DNA of 64,000 nt from Byssothecium circinans (Eukaryota > Ascomycota > Dothideomycetes > Pleosporales > Massarinaceae), in NCBI GenBank assembly GCA_010015675.1, contig ML977014.1, forward strand, positions 390,324-454,323, read 5' to 3'. Numbering within the stretch: position 1 is the stretch's first letter; each line of letters opens with the position of its first letter. The notes under the pieces were generated by a model. The model did no database searches and was not told the origin of the DNA. It saw only the letters and a program-made list of their open reading frames with translations. Made by a program: the position numbers and the translations under genes. Positions 1 to 11,174 of the stretch are shown one piece after another.

Positions 1-733
1 AACCTGGCCGCGATAATCCGCATCGATGACACCAGCCATGGTGTCAATGCCGTGTTTAGCTGCGAGGCCGGAGCGAGGAGCCACGCGTCCATCTACAAGA
101 GTCTACCATCAGCACAGCTTTCTTTACTTTCCAATTGACCACCCCTCGGTACGTATAGAAGAGAGGGTGGGAGAGGAGAGGAGAGGAGTGAGGCTCACAA
201 GTCCCAGCCGGCACCGCAATCGAAATATCCGTATCCACTCTCGCGCGCCCTCTCGCCGGAATCACCACATCCCTCGCACTGTACAGGTCATGACCGGCTG
301 CGAACGCACTGCCTTTCGTCGGCGCTTTGGCTTTGTCGCTGAGTAATTGGACTTGTAGGGATTGCTCTGCACCTGCTGCGGCGGCTACTAGATGTTGTGG
401 GATTACAAGTTAGCGGATGCTTCATTCAGCCTTCCGGTAGGGTGTTGAAGCTTGTTCGTCCCAAACAACTCCCCGCGTTGTAACTTTGCGAGGCATATAT
501 ATACTGTTCTTGGAAGACTACATACCGCTCGGCGCAATGTGTGCATGGGTGTGCAATGAAGCCATGCCTGCGAGTGGCGTGGGTGTAGCAGTGCCCGAAT
601 CGCTGGCTCGGGGGAGGCCTGTTGATTGTGTGAAGGGCGTTGGGTCGATGACTTTTGTGCGTTTGGGGAGCGGGGAGGCGGGGAGAGAAGGGGGTTCGTG
701 TGGGAGGGGCGTGCTGCTGGAGGGATCGACCAT
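1..733 (-). CDS. DUT1: dUTPase (deoxyuridine triphosphatase), 3' end cut by window edge
   Basis: Hydrolyses dUTP to dUMP and pyrophosphate, keeping uracil out of DNA and supplying dUMP for thymidylate synthesis. Exons on the minus strand are 733..526, 387..199 and 92..1, and the gene continues past the left edge. The two introns (525..388 and 198..93) have GT...AG ends and keep phase. Exon 2 reads [17 protein letters not shown] and AAGHDLYSA (dUTPase motif 1), followed by [12 protein letters not shown]. Exon 3 gives [18 protein letters not shown] (motif 2) and [12 protein letters not shown] (motif 3). The first 69 residues are low complexity with a PLPKRTK patch that could be a nuclear signal. 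I chose ATG 733; the frame stays open further upstream but has no ATG. Motifs 4 and 5 lie outside the window. Confidence 0.93.
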
Positions 734-2780
734 AGTCTCTTCGTAGTGTGTCGTGTGGAATGGGGGGTGGGATGGGATGGGAAGGCGGTGAGGGGGCTTG
801 AGGTTCGGTTTGAAGATCGCGTCGCGTGTGGAGTACGCGTTGATTGGCTGCGACGTGTTGGAGAGGCTTCTCGGCGTCACATGACTTTGACGAGCACTGT
901 CAAGTATTAGAGGTTATGTTTTTTTGACCACTTGTAAGACCCATCTAAAAGGATATCAGTAGCCGGTACATATCACGATATTTGCTCTTCGAGAACTCGG
1001 TCGTTTGAATTGGCTTTATCACCAAGTCGGCCCACGGCCCTCTAATACTGAAGTGGGAACAGCCCATTTGCTCGTTGAAGCTTCGCCGTTGGGTTCACCA
1101 CGATCGGAAGACTTGCCCAGCTGCAAGGCTCTTGGCGGCTATGCTTGACATCAACCTCACGCATCGATAAGACGTACAGACCAGAGTACCCATCAACTAT
1201 CTTTCAGCGTCTCGACCTGGACTCGGTGCTCACGAACTCAGTTGCAGAGCGCCGGTATATTTATCAACGTTTTTCGGCAATCGCTGGCTGCGACTGTCAG
1301 ATACGCACGCCTGCCGACTGTAAGAGCCGCAGACGCAGACGCAGATTTTTCGAGCCCGGTAAACGCCATGGGTGGTTTGCTGCTGTTGCATGCAAGTCAC
1401 ACAAGTCTTCCGGCCTCCCGGATCGTCGTGTGGCCAGATGCTCTACCATGGTGCACTACGACCTAGCAGAAGAGCCTCAGCACTGGGGATCCACCGACTG
1501 GCTCTGCACTCCAATTGCATCGCGTTCCAGCACCTCGGTCCGCAGATACAGAGTCCAATACACCGTTCATAGGTTAGTAGCAAGTATTCTTCCGATAATC
1601 TTCCCAAGGGGTTGGTCAATGCTGCAATAATAATAGCTTACGGTCGCACTAGCTCTTGCACCCGCTGCAGCGAGCACTCGAGAACACACCGGCATCACGA
1701 GACTAGCCATGCAGAGTTTTACATGTACGCCAAACCTATTCAATGTCGCGGTATACGCCCGTTCGACGCCTCATTCGTCATGTCGGATAACCCCCAAAAG
1801 CCGAATCGTCCCACTCGCATGCCTGAGTGCTGAAGTTTGAACACAAATCACGCATCCGGTGCTACCCTGCACTAAATTCGTGGGACAATGTAGAAGCCAC
1901 TCGGACGGTCGGACCTTTCAAGACCCAGAATCGTTCTCGCGTGTGATGAGGTGTGCGGCCTTTCGTTTTTGTCTCGCCACACCATGATTACCGTCACGCT
2001 TCCAGTCACGATTGAGTGTGATGCATTGACCAAGGGGAGAAACGCCAAGCGATCCTTGCCGATGCCAGTATGTTTTCGTTTTCTGTGAAGGCTTCTCAAA
2101 CAGTTGAGCACGGTGGCGTACGAGGAACTACAATTACCACGATAGACTTGGTGCGTTGATTGAGGATGCCGCTAATTCCCCGCATTATGCCCATGAAGCA
2201 TCAACAAGAGTTCGCCGAGGGGAAATCGCTGTATAGTGCCGCCACTAGGCTCGCCTCAGCTTGCTCCGCGGTGTCGAAATTTGTGTCCACCACGTCACAA
2301 GCGGTCATGTCTATCAACTTCAAACGCTTGCCTGCACTGTTCAGCTACCATGTTTCATCAGTTACCTGGAGTCGTGAATACCATCATGATGCGGGCAACG
2401 ACGACCAAATCGCTTTGTCTCAACGGGCATCGAAACTTGGGACAGCGGTCCAAAGTAAGGCCGATCTCGAGTCCGACGAGCCCATGGGGCCCCCTCCAAT
2501 TCTAGTCCCTGCACTAGACTACTAGTGTAGGGCTCCACCTGCTTCTCCGCCAATTGTCCAATAATATCGCATTAGTGCGTCACCCAACAGAAGTACTTCC
2601 CTGGAGATCCAGCCTCCATTTGATTGCCCGAGCCCTTCCCCTGTATTGTCTTCCAAAACACGGGGACTACTTAAGGACCTTCTGAACCCTCATCCTACAG
2701 TGTCTCGTCGCTCACTTCTTCTGTGAAAAAGACAATCTCCCTTCTTTTTCCCTTCTTATACACTCAGACAGACCATCATC
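734..2780. other. Gene-free stretch between dUTPase and hexose transporter
   Basis: About 2 kb that must contain the 5' regions of two divergent genes. Several open frames up to 161 codons occur but have no ATG, no splice-supported extension and no protein family I recognise. A T-rich, C-rich leader precedes the transporter ATG. I see no tRNA, repeat or mobile element here. Confidence 0.5.
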
Positions 2781-4576
2781 ATGGGTCTCACTATCAAGAA
2801 GCCCAAGGACGTCCCTGGTTCGGCAGCCCCGGCCATCATGATTGGGTTGTTCGTCGCCTTCGGTGGTGTACTCTTCGGATATGATACCGGTACAATCGGT
2901 GGTATTCTGGGCATGAAGCACTGGAGGGACTTGTTTTCTACTGGGTAAGTCATTGATTCATCTGCAACCTATGCCACCTTCTAACGTCGCAAGATACATC
3001 AACCCAACAGACAATCAGCCGGACGTCACTTCATCACAAACGTCTGAAATCGTCTCGATTTTATCTGCCGGAACTTTCTTTGGAGCCTTGACAGCCGCCC
3101 CAGTAGCTGATATGGTCGGCCGTCGCCTTGGCCTCGTCGTCTGCACTGCCGTCTTTTGCATTGGAGTCATTCTTCAAACCGCCGCTACTGCCATTCCCAT
3201 GTTCGTGGCTGGCCGTTTCTTTGCCGGTTATGGTGTTGGTATGATCTCTGCGACAATTCCCCTATACCAATCAGAGACGAGTCCTAAATGGATCCGCGGC
3301 GCCATCGTTGGAGCCTATCAATTCGCCATTACCGTCGGACTACTGTTAGCAGCAATTGTAGACAACGCAACTAAAAACCGCAACGACACTGGATCGTACC
3401 GCATCCCCATTGCCGTACAATTTGCATGGGCGATCATCATCTTCGTCGGCTGCATCTTCCTTCCAGAAACCCCTCGCTATCTTATCAAGAGAGGCAAGCC
3501 TGAACAAGCGGCCAAGTCGCTGTCAAAGCTTAGGAGGCTCGATGTCGAGCATCCTGCTCTGCTTGAGGAATTGGGCGAAATCACTGCCAATCACGAGTAC
3601 GAGCTTTCTCTAGGCAAGGCTACCTACATCGACTGCTTTCGAGGCAATCTTGGAACGCGTCTCGCTACCGGCTGTCTTCTCCAGGCCCTCCAACAGCTCA
3701 CGGGTGTCAACTTCATCTTCTACTATGGTACTTCATTCTTTCAGAATGCTGGTTTCCAGAACCCATTCATTATCTCCATGATTACATCATCGATCAATGT
3801 CGCATCAACCTTGCCAGGTCTCTACCTCGTGGAAGCTTGGGGACGTCGCAACCTTTTGCTCTTCGGTGCCATAGGTATGGCTGTGTGCCAATTCATTGTC
3901 GCCATCACGGGCACTGTCGTCGGCTCCGGCAATCCCGCTGCTCAGAACGCTATGATCGCATTTGTGTGCATCTACATTTTCTTCTTCGCTTGTTCCTGGG
4001 GTCCAGTCGCTTGGGTCGTGACAGGCGAGATCTTCCCGCTCAAGATCCGCGCCAAATCGCTCTCGATGACGTAAGTTCACCTCCACAATCCACACCTAAG
4101 ATCTTTGGGCGATGAGCTAATTTAAAATTGATCAGTACGGCTTCTAATTGGCTTCTAAATTTCGCGATTGGATAGTAAGTACATCTCATTCCTTCATCCA
4201 CATCATTTCCAACTAACCCGACTTTAGTGCTACACCTTACATGGTCAACGACGGCCCTGGAAACGCCAATCTCGGTGCCAAAGTCTTCTTCATCTGGGGC
4301 GGTTGCTGCTTCGTCTGCATCTTCTTCGTCTGGGCCATGATCTACGAGACAAAGGGCCTCGCGCTCGAACAAGTCGATGAGCTCTACGCCAAGGTCGCGC
4401 ACGCCTGGCAGTCGCCCGGCTTTGTACCTAGTGTTTCCTTTCAGGATGTGCAGAACGCTCGTGCCGGCAATAGGCAATTGTCTTTGGCTGAAGCCGAGGT
4501 CGAGGCTGTTCGCAAGAGGTCTGTGCAGTATAATGAGAGTGAGGGACCGATGGGCGAGAAACCTTTCTCGGCGTGA
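2781..4576 (+). CDS. MFS hexose transporter (Hxt/Rgt2-like)
   Basis: Plasma-membrane sugar porter that moves hexoses, probably glucose, into the cell. Exons are 2781..2944, 2994..4070, 4136..4174 and 4228..4576, giving 542 residues, a normal length for the sugar-porter family. Seen directly: GYDTG at residue 33 in the first membrane segment, VGRRLG in the loop after segment 2, LPETPRYL around residue 211 before the central loop, QQLTGVNFIFYYG in segment 7, WGRRNLLL, and YETKGL near residue 466 after the last segment. The phrase NFAIGYATPYMV, spread over exons 2-4, is typical of fungal hexose transporters. The three introns are 49, 65 and 53 bp. The frame still open before exon 2 has no ATG, so the start is at 2781 with MGLTIKKPKD. 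Whether it transports or senses glucose cannot be told from sequence. Confidence 0.93.
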
Positions 4577-5619
4577 TTGTCTTGATGGAGAAGGTGTGGT
4601 GAAGTATATATTGCGGAATCGGGTTCTTTCTTGTATGTATAGTACCTGGTATTTTACCGCATTGCGATGGTTTAGTTTCGGTGATGTTGAATAACCTAGG
4701 CCAACTGTACATATATATTATGATCAGCTTATAAATAGAACGCTGTATGGTACACACTTTACCAATTCGATTCATGAAGTTGGCAGGCTCACGACATTTA
4801 CCCCCAACTTTCGCTTTTGTCAATATCCCACTACCCTCCATTCTCGACGCAAAGATCGTCACCGTATACATATTACACCCCGAACTTGCATGCCAACAAT
4901 CACGCTTGACTGAGATACACGCACCATACCAGCTCCCTCAGCAAAGCATCTCTCGCTAAAGGCTAAATTCGAAAGACAACAAGATCGAGATCGAGAAATC
5001 CTATCCTTGGTACAAAGCACAATGAGCTATATCCCTATTGGATAAGCTTTAAAGACTATCTCTGATCCTATTTCACGGGATTCCACCACCGCGGATCCAC
5101 ATATCGAGAATGTCAGTTGAACCTAGATCTGTGGCCTGCCGTAAGCTCCCTACCCTATCCACACGATAAATAGGAAGTGGACTGATTGTAAGCTTACGGT
5201 GGGACGGTGAGGTCGTGGTACATGAAAATGTTGGCGTGGTGGTATTGTGGTTGGGATGAGGGGTGTTCGGTCGAAGTGCGTTTAGCGTCGTGGTGTATGG
5301 TGGTGGTGTACGCTGGTCACTGATCGGCCAGCCACTGGCCTTGTAAGGTTTTGTAGAATGTTGTTCAATTCTGGCAGAGCAAAAAGAAACTGCTATTTCG
5401 CACTCGCCAATGGGTTTCATGAATGTGTCTTCTTTCGTAAAATGCATTATTTTCAAACACCAGTTCAAACATCCACAACACCTACTCAAACTCTCCAACT
5501 TATCGCCCTCAACCTCCCGGTCTCGTCATAACACCAAAGCAGCCCTGATCCAAAGCCTCCGCGATCCAAAGCCTCCGGATCCCAGAGGCAAAAAGTCCAA
5601 CCTCACATACATAGACATT
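4577..5619. other. Gene-free stretch downstream of the hexose transporter
   Basis: Contains the transporter 3' UTR and about 1 kb more. A minus-strand frame near 5075-5290 has a plausible splice pair (donor near 5200, acceptor near 5138), but phase does not hold across it and the peptide matches nothing I know. No RNA gene or repeat was recognised. Confidence 0.4.
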
Positions 5620-5915
5620 CCCACTCGAGCTCCCATACAGCCTGGTGCAAAAAGATGAGACTACATCCACACATCGCCTGTAAAAAGGCGCTTGCGGCCA
5701 CCACGCTGGCGGCTTACTGCGTAAGATACACATGCATGTACGCCTGAGAATATTGGGAGGTAAGCATAACACCGATCGCCAGGATCGTACATTCTGGGTT
5801 AGGGGTGAGATAGTGGAGGTGCTGATGCGCCATCCGGCCGTATATTAAGAGAGCAATTGGACAGAGGAAGCCACCGAGAAGCATGGGTAAGATGCAGTAT
5901 TCGGGGCGGCCCGAG
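5620..5915 (-). pseudogene. Relic of an MFS drug-transporter gene (C-terminal part)
   Basis: On the minus strand from about 5912 a short open stretch reads GRPEYCILPMLLGGFLCPIA and continues LLIYGRMAHQHLHYLTPN then CTILAIGVMLTSQYSQAYM. This is the pattern of the last membrane segments of DHA1-type MFS transporters (GRPEYRLP..., then a Gly-rich segment, then a Ser-Gln-Ala-Tyr motif). A stop follows at HVYLTQ. The similarity resumes in another frame as AASVVAASAFLQAMCG, where intact homologues read AASATAA-like sequence, and then shifts again before an FAP-like stretch. At least two frameshifts and a stop make it non-functional. No N-terminal half is visible upstream. The family assignment is from memory of the motif pattern. 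Confidence 0.7.
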
Positions 5916-6902
5916 TGAGTATTATGGTAAGATGATAGCCTAATTCCTTTAGTTCATAACCAAAGGGAAGCCTACGTTCGATTTTTTGGTCAATTTCACT
6001 TCTCTTCACTCACTTAATTGGTCCTTTTGGAATGCGCGAAAATATGTTGTATCTAGAGGAGTTCTCTGTCGCTGAACTCTTTAAAGTTTGTGAAAGCCCA
6101 CATTTATTTGTGACAGTACTAAAGATAGAAAAGCATAGAAGCATTACTGCCCAGAGCTCGGGAAATACTTCGATAGACCTTTTGGACTTCCTTCATCAGC
6201 CCGACCTCGTGAATGAGTACCTTGGTCGAATCTCACTGCCGCAATGGACTTGAGTTAGTGAGCAGTCACAGCGTGCGATTCTCCGTATCTTTGTTACTGA
6301 TTTGCCTGCAGCTTGGCAGCGCCATGAAGTCCACGCAGGTGACTCTTTTTTCTCCTCTCTTAATGAGAAACTGAGTGGTTGAATCCGTTGTATTGAGAAA
6401 CTACGGAGCTAGCTGGTCGTGGAGAGAGAAGACTACTCACACGCACGGGTGGTTTTGGAATCACGTTTTTTGCCACCCGCGCTCTGATTCGTTGCATGTC
6501 CAGTAATTAAATTGTTGTGTATAGCCTTATTGGTTCGCTGGGGCTTCAATTTCCACGTGATTCCAATTTCAGCCGTATCCAATACGCTCCGCGAGAACAA
6601 TATAGCTTGAAGCAGCCAAGAGGCTAGCCCTATATAGGACTAGCGGCTGGCACGGTCAAAGCTCAGGTGAATATACCAGGCCTCACCGGCCGACACTTGA
6701 CACACAATCCACCACGCATTCGCATTTCCCATCAAATCAGCATATCAAACAGTCTCACTCAATGCCGCACTAGACATAACTGCAGGGCCACCCGAAGGTC
6801 TTCACGAGTCCCTCAATCGACATTCAGCTGCAGCTTTGGCGCTTAGGCTGCCACCAGGTCGGAGTCAGCAAATTCCAACGACAGTTGCTGCAAGCAAAGT
6901 TG
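5916..6902. other. Gene-free stretch upstream of the DUF6590 gene
   Basis: About 1 kb. A 73-codon frame with an ATG at 6032 has no recognisable features. The rest is probably promoter DNA for the gene starting at 6903. It has normal base composition and no repeat. Confidence 0.4.
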
Positions 6903-7699
6903 ATGGCGACGTCTGAACGTATGTAGCCATATATTTTTTTCACAACAAGAATTGACAAGTGACAGCTTTCCCAACAATTGGTTCAGTTTTCGTGGCAAAT
7001 TCTGTCGTGCCTGCAAGCCACATACCAAAACGTTTGTCTGAGAAAGAGGCGAAGAGATTTTCAACGCTTACAGATGGGCGACCGGTATTCTCAAAGCCCA
7101 TGTTGTGGGTCGTTATCAACACGTTCGCTCGGCACTGGGTCTGTTTACCCATCAACACATACCGTGGTCAAGGAACGACAAAGCCTGGTTTGGCGCCTGG
7201 AGATCACGGAATTGCTTATGATTCTCGTGGGGAGGCGACGTTACTCCCGGGAGAAGACCATCTGGACGCGTATGCCATCGTTGTCAATCCTCGCAAACAA
7301 ACCATGATCGATCCAGCCTCTCGGATTGACTTCTCAAAGCCTTCGTCCATCGACAAGTATCAACAGATGTCCGAGATTGGCATGATCGATCATAGCCACC
7401 TTCAAGCCTTCCAGGAGCACTTCCTTCGTGTTCACACAACCTCTGCGACCCACGAGTACGAAAACACCTATACGGGCGAGTCGATCCTATCGGCTAGCTG
7501 TAATCGTGCGGTTGTTGACAGCGTGTTGCTCGACATGGACAAAGACGATGCAGTGCAGCCGGTGGCGCTCACAGTGCGAAAGGAGTATACCTATATTTGG
7601 TTTTGTTGCAGCTGTGGGCTGTCTTCGTTAGCTTACTGGCCGTTGTGTTCAATCATCGTTTGTTGGGAAAGCTATGAATGGGAATTGGACAATGGATAA
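6903..7699 (+). CDS. DUF6590 domain protein
   Basis: Function unknown. DUF6590 is a domain of about 130 residues found in filamentous fungi. Exon 1 is only 16 bp (6903..6918, MATSE plus one base), intron 6919..6965 has a GTATGT donor, and exon 2 is 6966..7699, giving 249 residues. The domain is visible from about residue 45: FSKPMLWVVINTFARHW, CLPINTYRGQGT, then DHGIAY, and DPASRIDFSKPSSID, followed by the IGMIDHSHLQAF region. These match the usual Phe-Trp-x-Ile-Ile-Arg-Thr, Cys-Leu-Pro-Ile-His-Thr-Tyr, and Ser-Arg-Ile-x-Phe-Ala-Lys pattern. Past residue 200 the tail is rich in Trp and Cys and could instead be intron or UTR read in error. The tiny first exon is the weakest part of the model. 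Confidence 0.75.
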
Positions 7700-9473
7700 A
7701 ACAAACCAATGAGGTGAGAATACTTGGGACGAGTATTCTGGATGTTGAATCTTATGACTTTTTTGGATTGATGGCGCTTGATATACCCTGAATTCGTATG
7801 TACATATCTTTATTTAAAAATCGATCCATATCACGCTCCGTATCCTTGGACAACATCCTGTTATTTATCGACACCTTCACCTTCCACTCGATAGAGCAGT
7901 CGAAGACAGCTTGGCTCACTTTTGTCGTAGCTATTGTGCCCGGTCCACCCAGCTAGCTGAGGGAATGTGCTGCTGCATCTGCCGGGAGACAGTGTGTGCC
8001 AGGGACTGGCCGGTCAGAGGTTGCGAGTTCGCGCTGTTGGGGTGGGATAGAATGGAATTTTGGTAGGGGAAAAGGCCCTCTCGCCCTAGAAAACTTAGCA
8101 CAGAACCCCATTTCAAAGAAGAATAAAAACCCCCTTCACACGATGTATGAAAGAAGTGCGCGGAGGGGTCTCCCCCGTACAAAAATTTGCGAACGAAAAC
8201 GCTTATGGGATCCAACGTGCCTCGTACACGATTTTTAAGGTCGAATATACACCACTCCTATAGCCTCGTGTCTAAAGTCCAAAGACCATATTCTGATGTC
8301 AACGAATAGACGTCTCCGCAAGTACTCTGCTTCGATACCGAAAGCTGCGAAATGAAATTTCAAACCTGAAAGCTCGTTGTTCCCTTCAAAAGTCCTAAAG
8401 CACTGGTCGATGGAGCCTGCGAGGACCTGACTTCAAATAACTTACCGCTACAACGTCGATATGTAAATTGTCGAAACCTCAACGGTTTGCTCGAAGGGAG
8501 ATGTACGAATCTGGAAGCAAAAGTTTGAACTTCTAAAATCTCACAAGAAGAGCGGAAAAGGAGCATTTTTTTTTTTGGACTCCCAAAGTGTACGTGGTCC
8601 TCTTGCATGAGGCGCAAGAGGTTTTCGCCCAAAGGACGTCTGACACAATGACATGGAGAAGACGAGGTATCGCTGCAATCATCTCGCCCACGAGATTTTC
8701 CACCTTTTCCTGCGCTATACGTAATTATTACCAAAACCATAGACAATACGTGGCATGGAGACTCTCTTTCTCTCTCTCTCTCTCTTCCAGAATGAAAATG
8801 AACTGATACCCGGAGCATGAGAAGAATAGAATGTTTTCCAGCCTAGAATATTGGAGAGTCGAAAACGCATGCTGGGAGCGTTTCATGGGGAGACGGTTCT
8901 TTCTGCCCTATATTCCAAGGAAGAAAATGTATATATCAATGAAGTATGGAACTGGAATTCCTTTTGCAACGAAATAAACATCTAAAAAGGCAAGACGAAA
9001 GGAAATGTTTAACTAATCGTCCGGAAACGGCCGATGACAGCAGGCATGAGAGCGTGGGTCTGGAAGAAATCAACGATGTCAACAACGATGTGGTGGAGAA
9101 AGTTCTTGGACCGTAGGAAAAAGCAATAAAACTAGTCAAGAAAATAGGACATATGGAGAGGAGAAAGTCTGGTTGAGCAAATGTTCAAAAACCTCAACGA
9201 TGTCGGGACATGTGCTGTGGCTGCGAGGCAGAAAAACACGAGAGGGATGGAACAAATGGTGGAGTGGAGGATAGCCGCTGGCAGAATTAGAAGTCAAAAA
9301 CTGGGAATTACTCTGCCGCATGTCTAGATATAATTCTAACCTGGGTCTATGGAGGGAAAACTGTGCGTTGCTCGAAATTCCGACCGACGATGCTTTTCAC
9401 CCCGGCGATGATGATGACTCCCAGCATGCTCCAACGTCTAGCTATGCGATACGCGATACTTCTATTATCTATT
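7700..9473. other. Gene-free stretch with a CT microsatellite
   Basis: About 1.8 kb between the DUF6590 gene and the convergent dioxygenase gene. Open frames of up to 152 codons on both strands have no ATG-led, family-like content; one on the minus strand reads straight through the CT repeat as an Arg-Glu run. I see no gene. Confidence 0.45.
8761..8789. repeat. CT-rich microsatellite
   Basis: A run of CT dinucleotides with a few interruptions (ctctctttctctctctctct and following). It lies in non-coding DNA and has no assigned role. Confidence 0.9.
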
Positions 9474-10937
9474 CTATTTCACGGCGGGCCTCACAACACC
9501 ATCAGCATGCCATCGCCCCTTATATCTCTCCTCCAAGACCCTCAGCTTGGAGAAGAAAACATCGTCATCCACATACGCGCCCTTCAGCCACCTCTCACCC
9601 TTCGTAGCATCAAACGCGTTTCTCGCATGCAGCACTCTCCGATTATCAAAGATGACGCACTCGCCCTCGTTCAACTTATGTTCAAAGATATTGTCCTCCG
9701 AGCTGAGTAGCTTGTCATATGCATTGGCGGCGGAAATGTAGTTCCGCAGTGCAGTCTGGTTCTCGCCGCCGATGCGGGCTTCAAAGGGAGCTTGGAAGGG
9801 TGGTGCCCAGTTCACGCGATTGATAGCTACGCTTGTGGGTTCACTGTATTTGGGGTAAGGGTGGAGTTCGATCGTGGGGCGTGTGTAGTGGTAGTGGTGA
9901 GTTGGATGGTGGTAATGGTAGGTTACAGGGAAAGTGCATAGTGTGCGAAAGTGGAAGGCTGAACGTTGCTGGAGACGGTATGCGGCATGGAAGGAGTCGC
10001 TAAAGAAAGATTCGCCTCCTGGTGTTCGAGCGCGCAGGGAGTGGAGAAGCTGGAGGTGAGGCGGGTTCGTGGTGTAGAGGAGGTCCATGTGCAGACCGAG
10101 GTATTTTGGCGTGTAGGCAATATTCTCAGCTTGTGCCTTTGATCGGACGTCCCATGTTCGGCCGTAGAAAGTGGCTTTGAGGGTTCCTATCCTGCCTGCA
10201 ATGCCGACTACGGACTCTTCTGATTCGGGGACGTTCTTGAGGAAGAGCAGCCCGTACTGGTTCAGATGGGTCAATGCATCGAACAGCACTCCGTCTTGAG
10301 CCATCCAGTCTTTGTAATCCACCCATTTGTTGTTCTTGACGATGGTGTCTTTGTCCCACAGCACTCTCTCATCGTGGCGGACGCCTCCTCTTAGGTCCAA
10401 TTCGGTATTGAGAGCCCTCCGTAGCCAGTCGATGGAGTGGCGCGTGCGGTGCTCGGGTGCGAATCCCTTCACATCATTCTTCCACGCTATCTCGATGACT
10501 GCGCCCTTCTCTTCATCGACTAGTGTCCTGCAGGCGCCTTCGAGGTCTTCAGGTATATCCGAGGTCTGATAGAGCTTCTGCCGGCTGTCTGGGTCCACGC
10601 AATCCGGGCAGGTGCAGCTATCGCGCAGGAATACAGTGTCGAAGGTTCGCGTGTCGCCGTCGATGCTCACGGCGACATGTTTAGCGGGCTTCGCATCGGG
10701 CGTTCCTGCATTGGATGCGCTCTTTGTGCCGTGGACAAAGTGCTCCTGGCGTGAGGCTGGCGGTGGTGCGGGGCTGGTTGCGCGCTCGGCAGTGGCCTGC
10801 GCGGGTTTCCTCAGCCAAAAAGAGGTCAGAAAGCATCTTCGTTGGACAGTAGCAGGCGCTCTGCAGCTTCTCGTGGCAGTGCGGAGGGCATTGCTACGCA
10901 GCGAGCGGTGTGCGGTGGTGGTGAAGCTGCCGGGCAT
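9474..10937 (-). CDS. Mitochondrial gamma-butyrobetaine dioxygenase-like Fe(II)/2-oxoglutarate oxygenase
   Basis: Predicted to hydroxylate a carboxylate substrate such as gamma-butyrobetaine or trimethyllysine, using Fe(II), O2 and 2-oxoglutarate. A single 487-residue exon starts at ATG 10937. Residues 1-60 are rich in Arg, Ser and Ala without acids, as in mitochondrial import signals. Residues about 88-125 hold the Cys-rich zinc domain typical of this family (FLRDSCTCPDCVDPDSRQK). The TauD/TfdA fold follows, with the iron-binding HxD at His283-Met-Asp285 (YLGLHMDLLY), the distal His437 in RRVLHAR and the 2-oxoglutarate Arg near 449 in GERWLKGAY. All three iron ligands are present, so it should be active. 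It is divergent from the thiamine pyrophosphate carrier gene, with 237 bp between start codons. The exact substrate (carnitine pathway or other) is inference. Confidence 0.9.
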   Translation of the reverse strand: MPGSFTTTAHRSLRSNALRTATRSCRAPATVQRRCFLTSFWLRKPAQATAERATSPAPPPASRQEHFVHGTKSASNAGTPDAKPAKHVAVSIDGDTRTFDTVFLRDSCTCPDCVDPDSRQKLYQTSDIPEDLEGACRTLVDEEKGAVIEIAWKNDVKGFAPEHRTRHSIDWLRRALNTELDLRGGVRHDERVLWDKDTIVKNNKWVDYKDWMAQDGVLFDALTHLNQYGLLFLKNVPESEESVVGIAGRIGTLKATFYGRTWDVRSKAQAENIAYTPKYLGLHMDLLYTTNPPHLQLLHSLRARTPGGESFFSDSFHAAYRLQQRSAFHFRTLCTFPVTYHYHHPTHHYHYTRPTIELHPYPKYSEPTSVAINRVNWAPPFQAPFEARIGGENQTALRNYISAANAYDKLLSSEDNIFEHKLNEGECVIFDNRRVLHARNAFDATKGERWLKGAYVDDDVFFSKLRVLEERYKGRWHADGVVRPAVK

Positions 10938-11174
10938 TTGGAGGGGCGAGTTTGTTCCTTCGTATTTCTATCTGACTGACCTCGGAGTCCTGACGCGACA
11001 AGGGCAGGCCGGCTTTTCTACAGCTACTCTGCCACTCCCGAGGCATTTCTACCGCTCGCCCGGCTTTGCTTCCAACATCTCCCACGTACACTCTATTCTC
11101 CACCTTGCGAGATCTGGGCATAGTGCGCTGCGCAGGCAAAGCGTCACGCATCGTCCATCCACCGCGGCTTGCGC
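10938..11174. promoter_or_regulatory. Bidirectional promoter between two mitochondrial-protein genes
   Basis: 237 bp separate the ATG of the minus-strand dioxygenase (10937) from the ATG of the plus-strand carrier (11175), so both promoters must lie here or overlap the other gene's 5' UTR. I cannot name a factor site with confidence. Confidence 0.6.

Noticed and set aside
734..880. Longer N-terminus for dUTPase
   Set aside because: The frame is open to 880 but the first codon there is GTG; the only ATG in that frame that fits is 733.
1145..1630. 161-codon open frame on the plus strand upstream of the hexose transporter
   Set aside because: It begins at TTG, contains no motif, has an Arg run from low-complexity DNA and overlaps two other open frames.
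5073..5498. 141-codon minus-strand frame with an apparent intron near 5138-5200
   Set aside because: A YHDLTVPP-like exon and the following piece do not keep phase across the splice pair, and no family could be recognised.
8360..8818. 152-codon minus-strand frame over the CT microsatellite
   Set aside because: Its Arg-Glu run is a translation of the repeat and the remainder resembles nothing.
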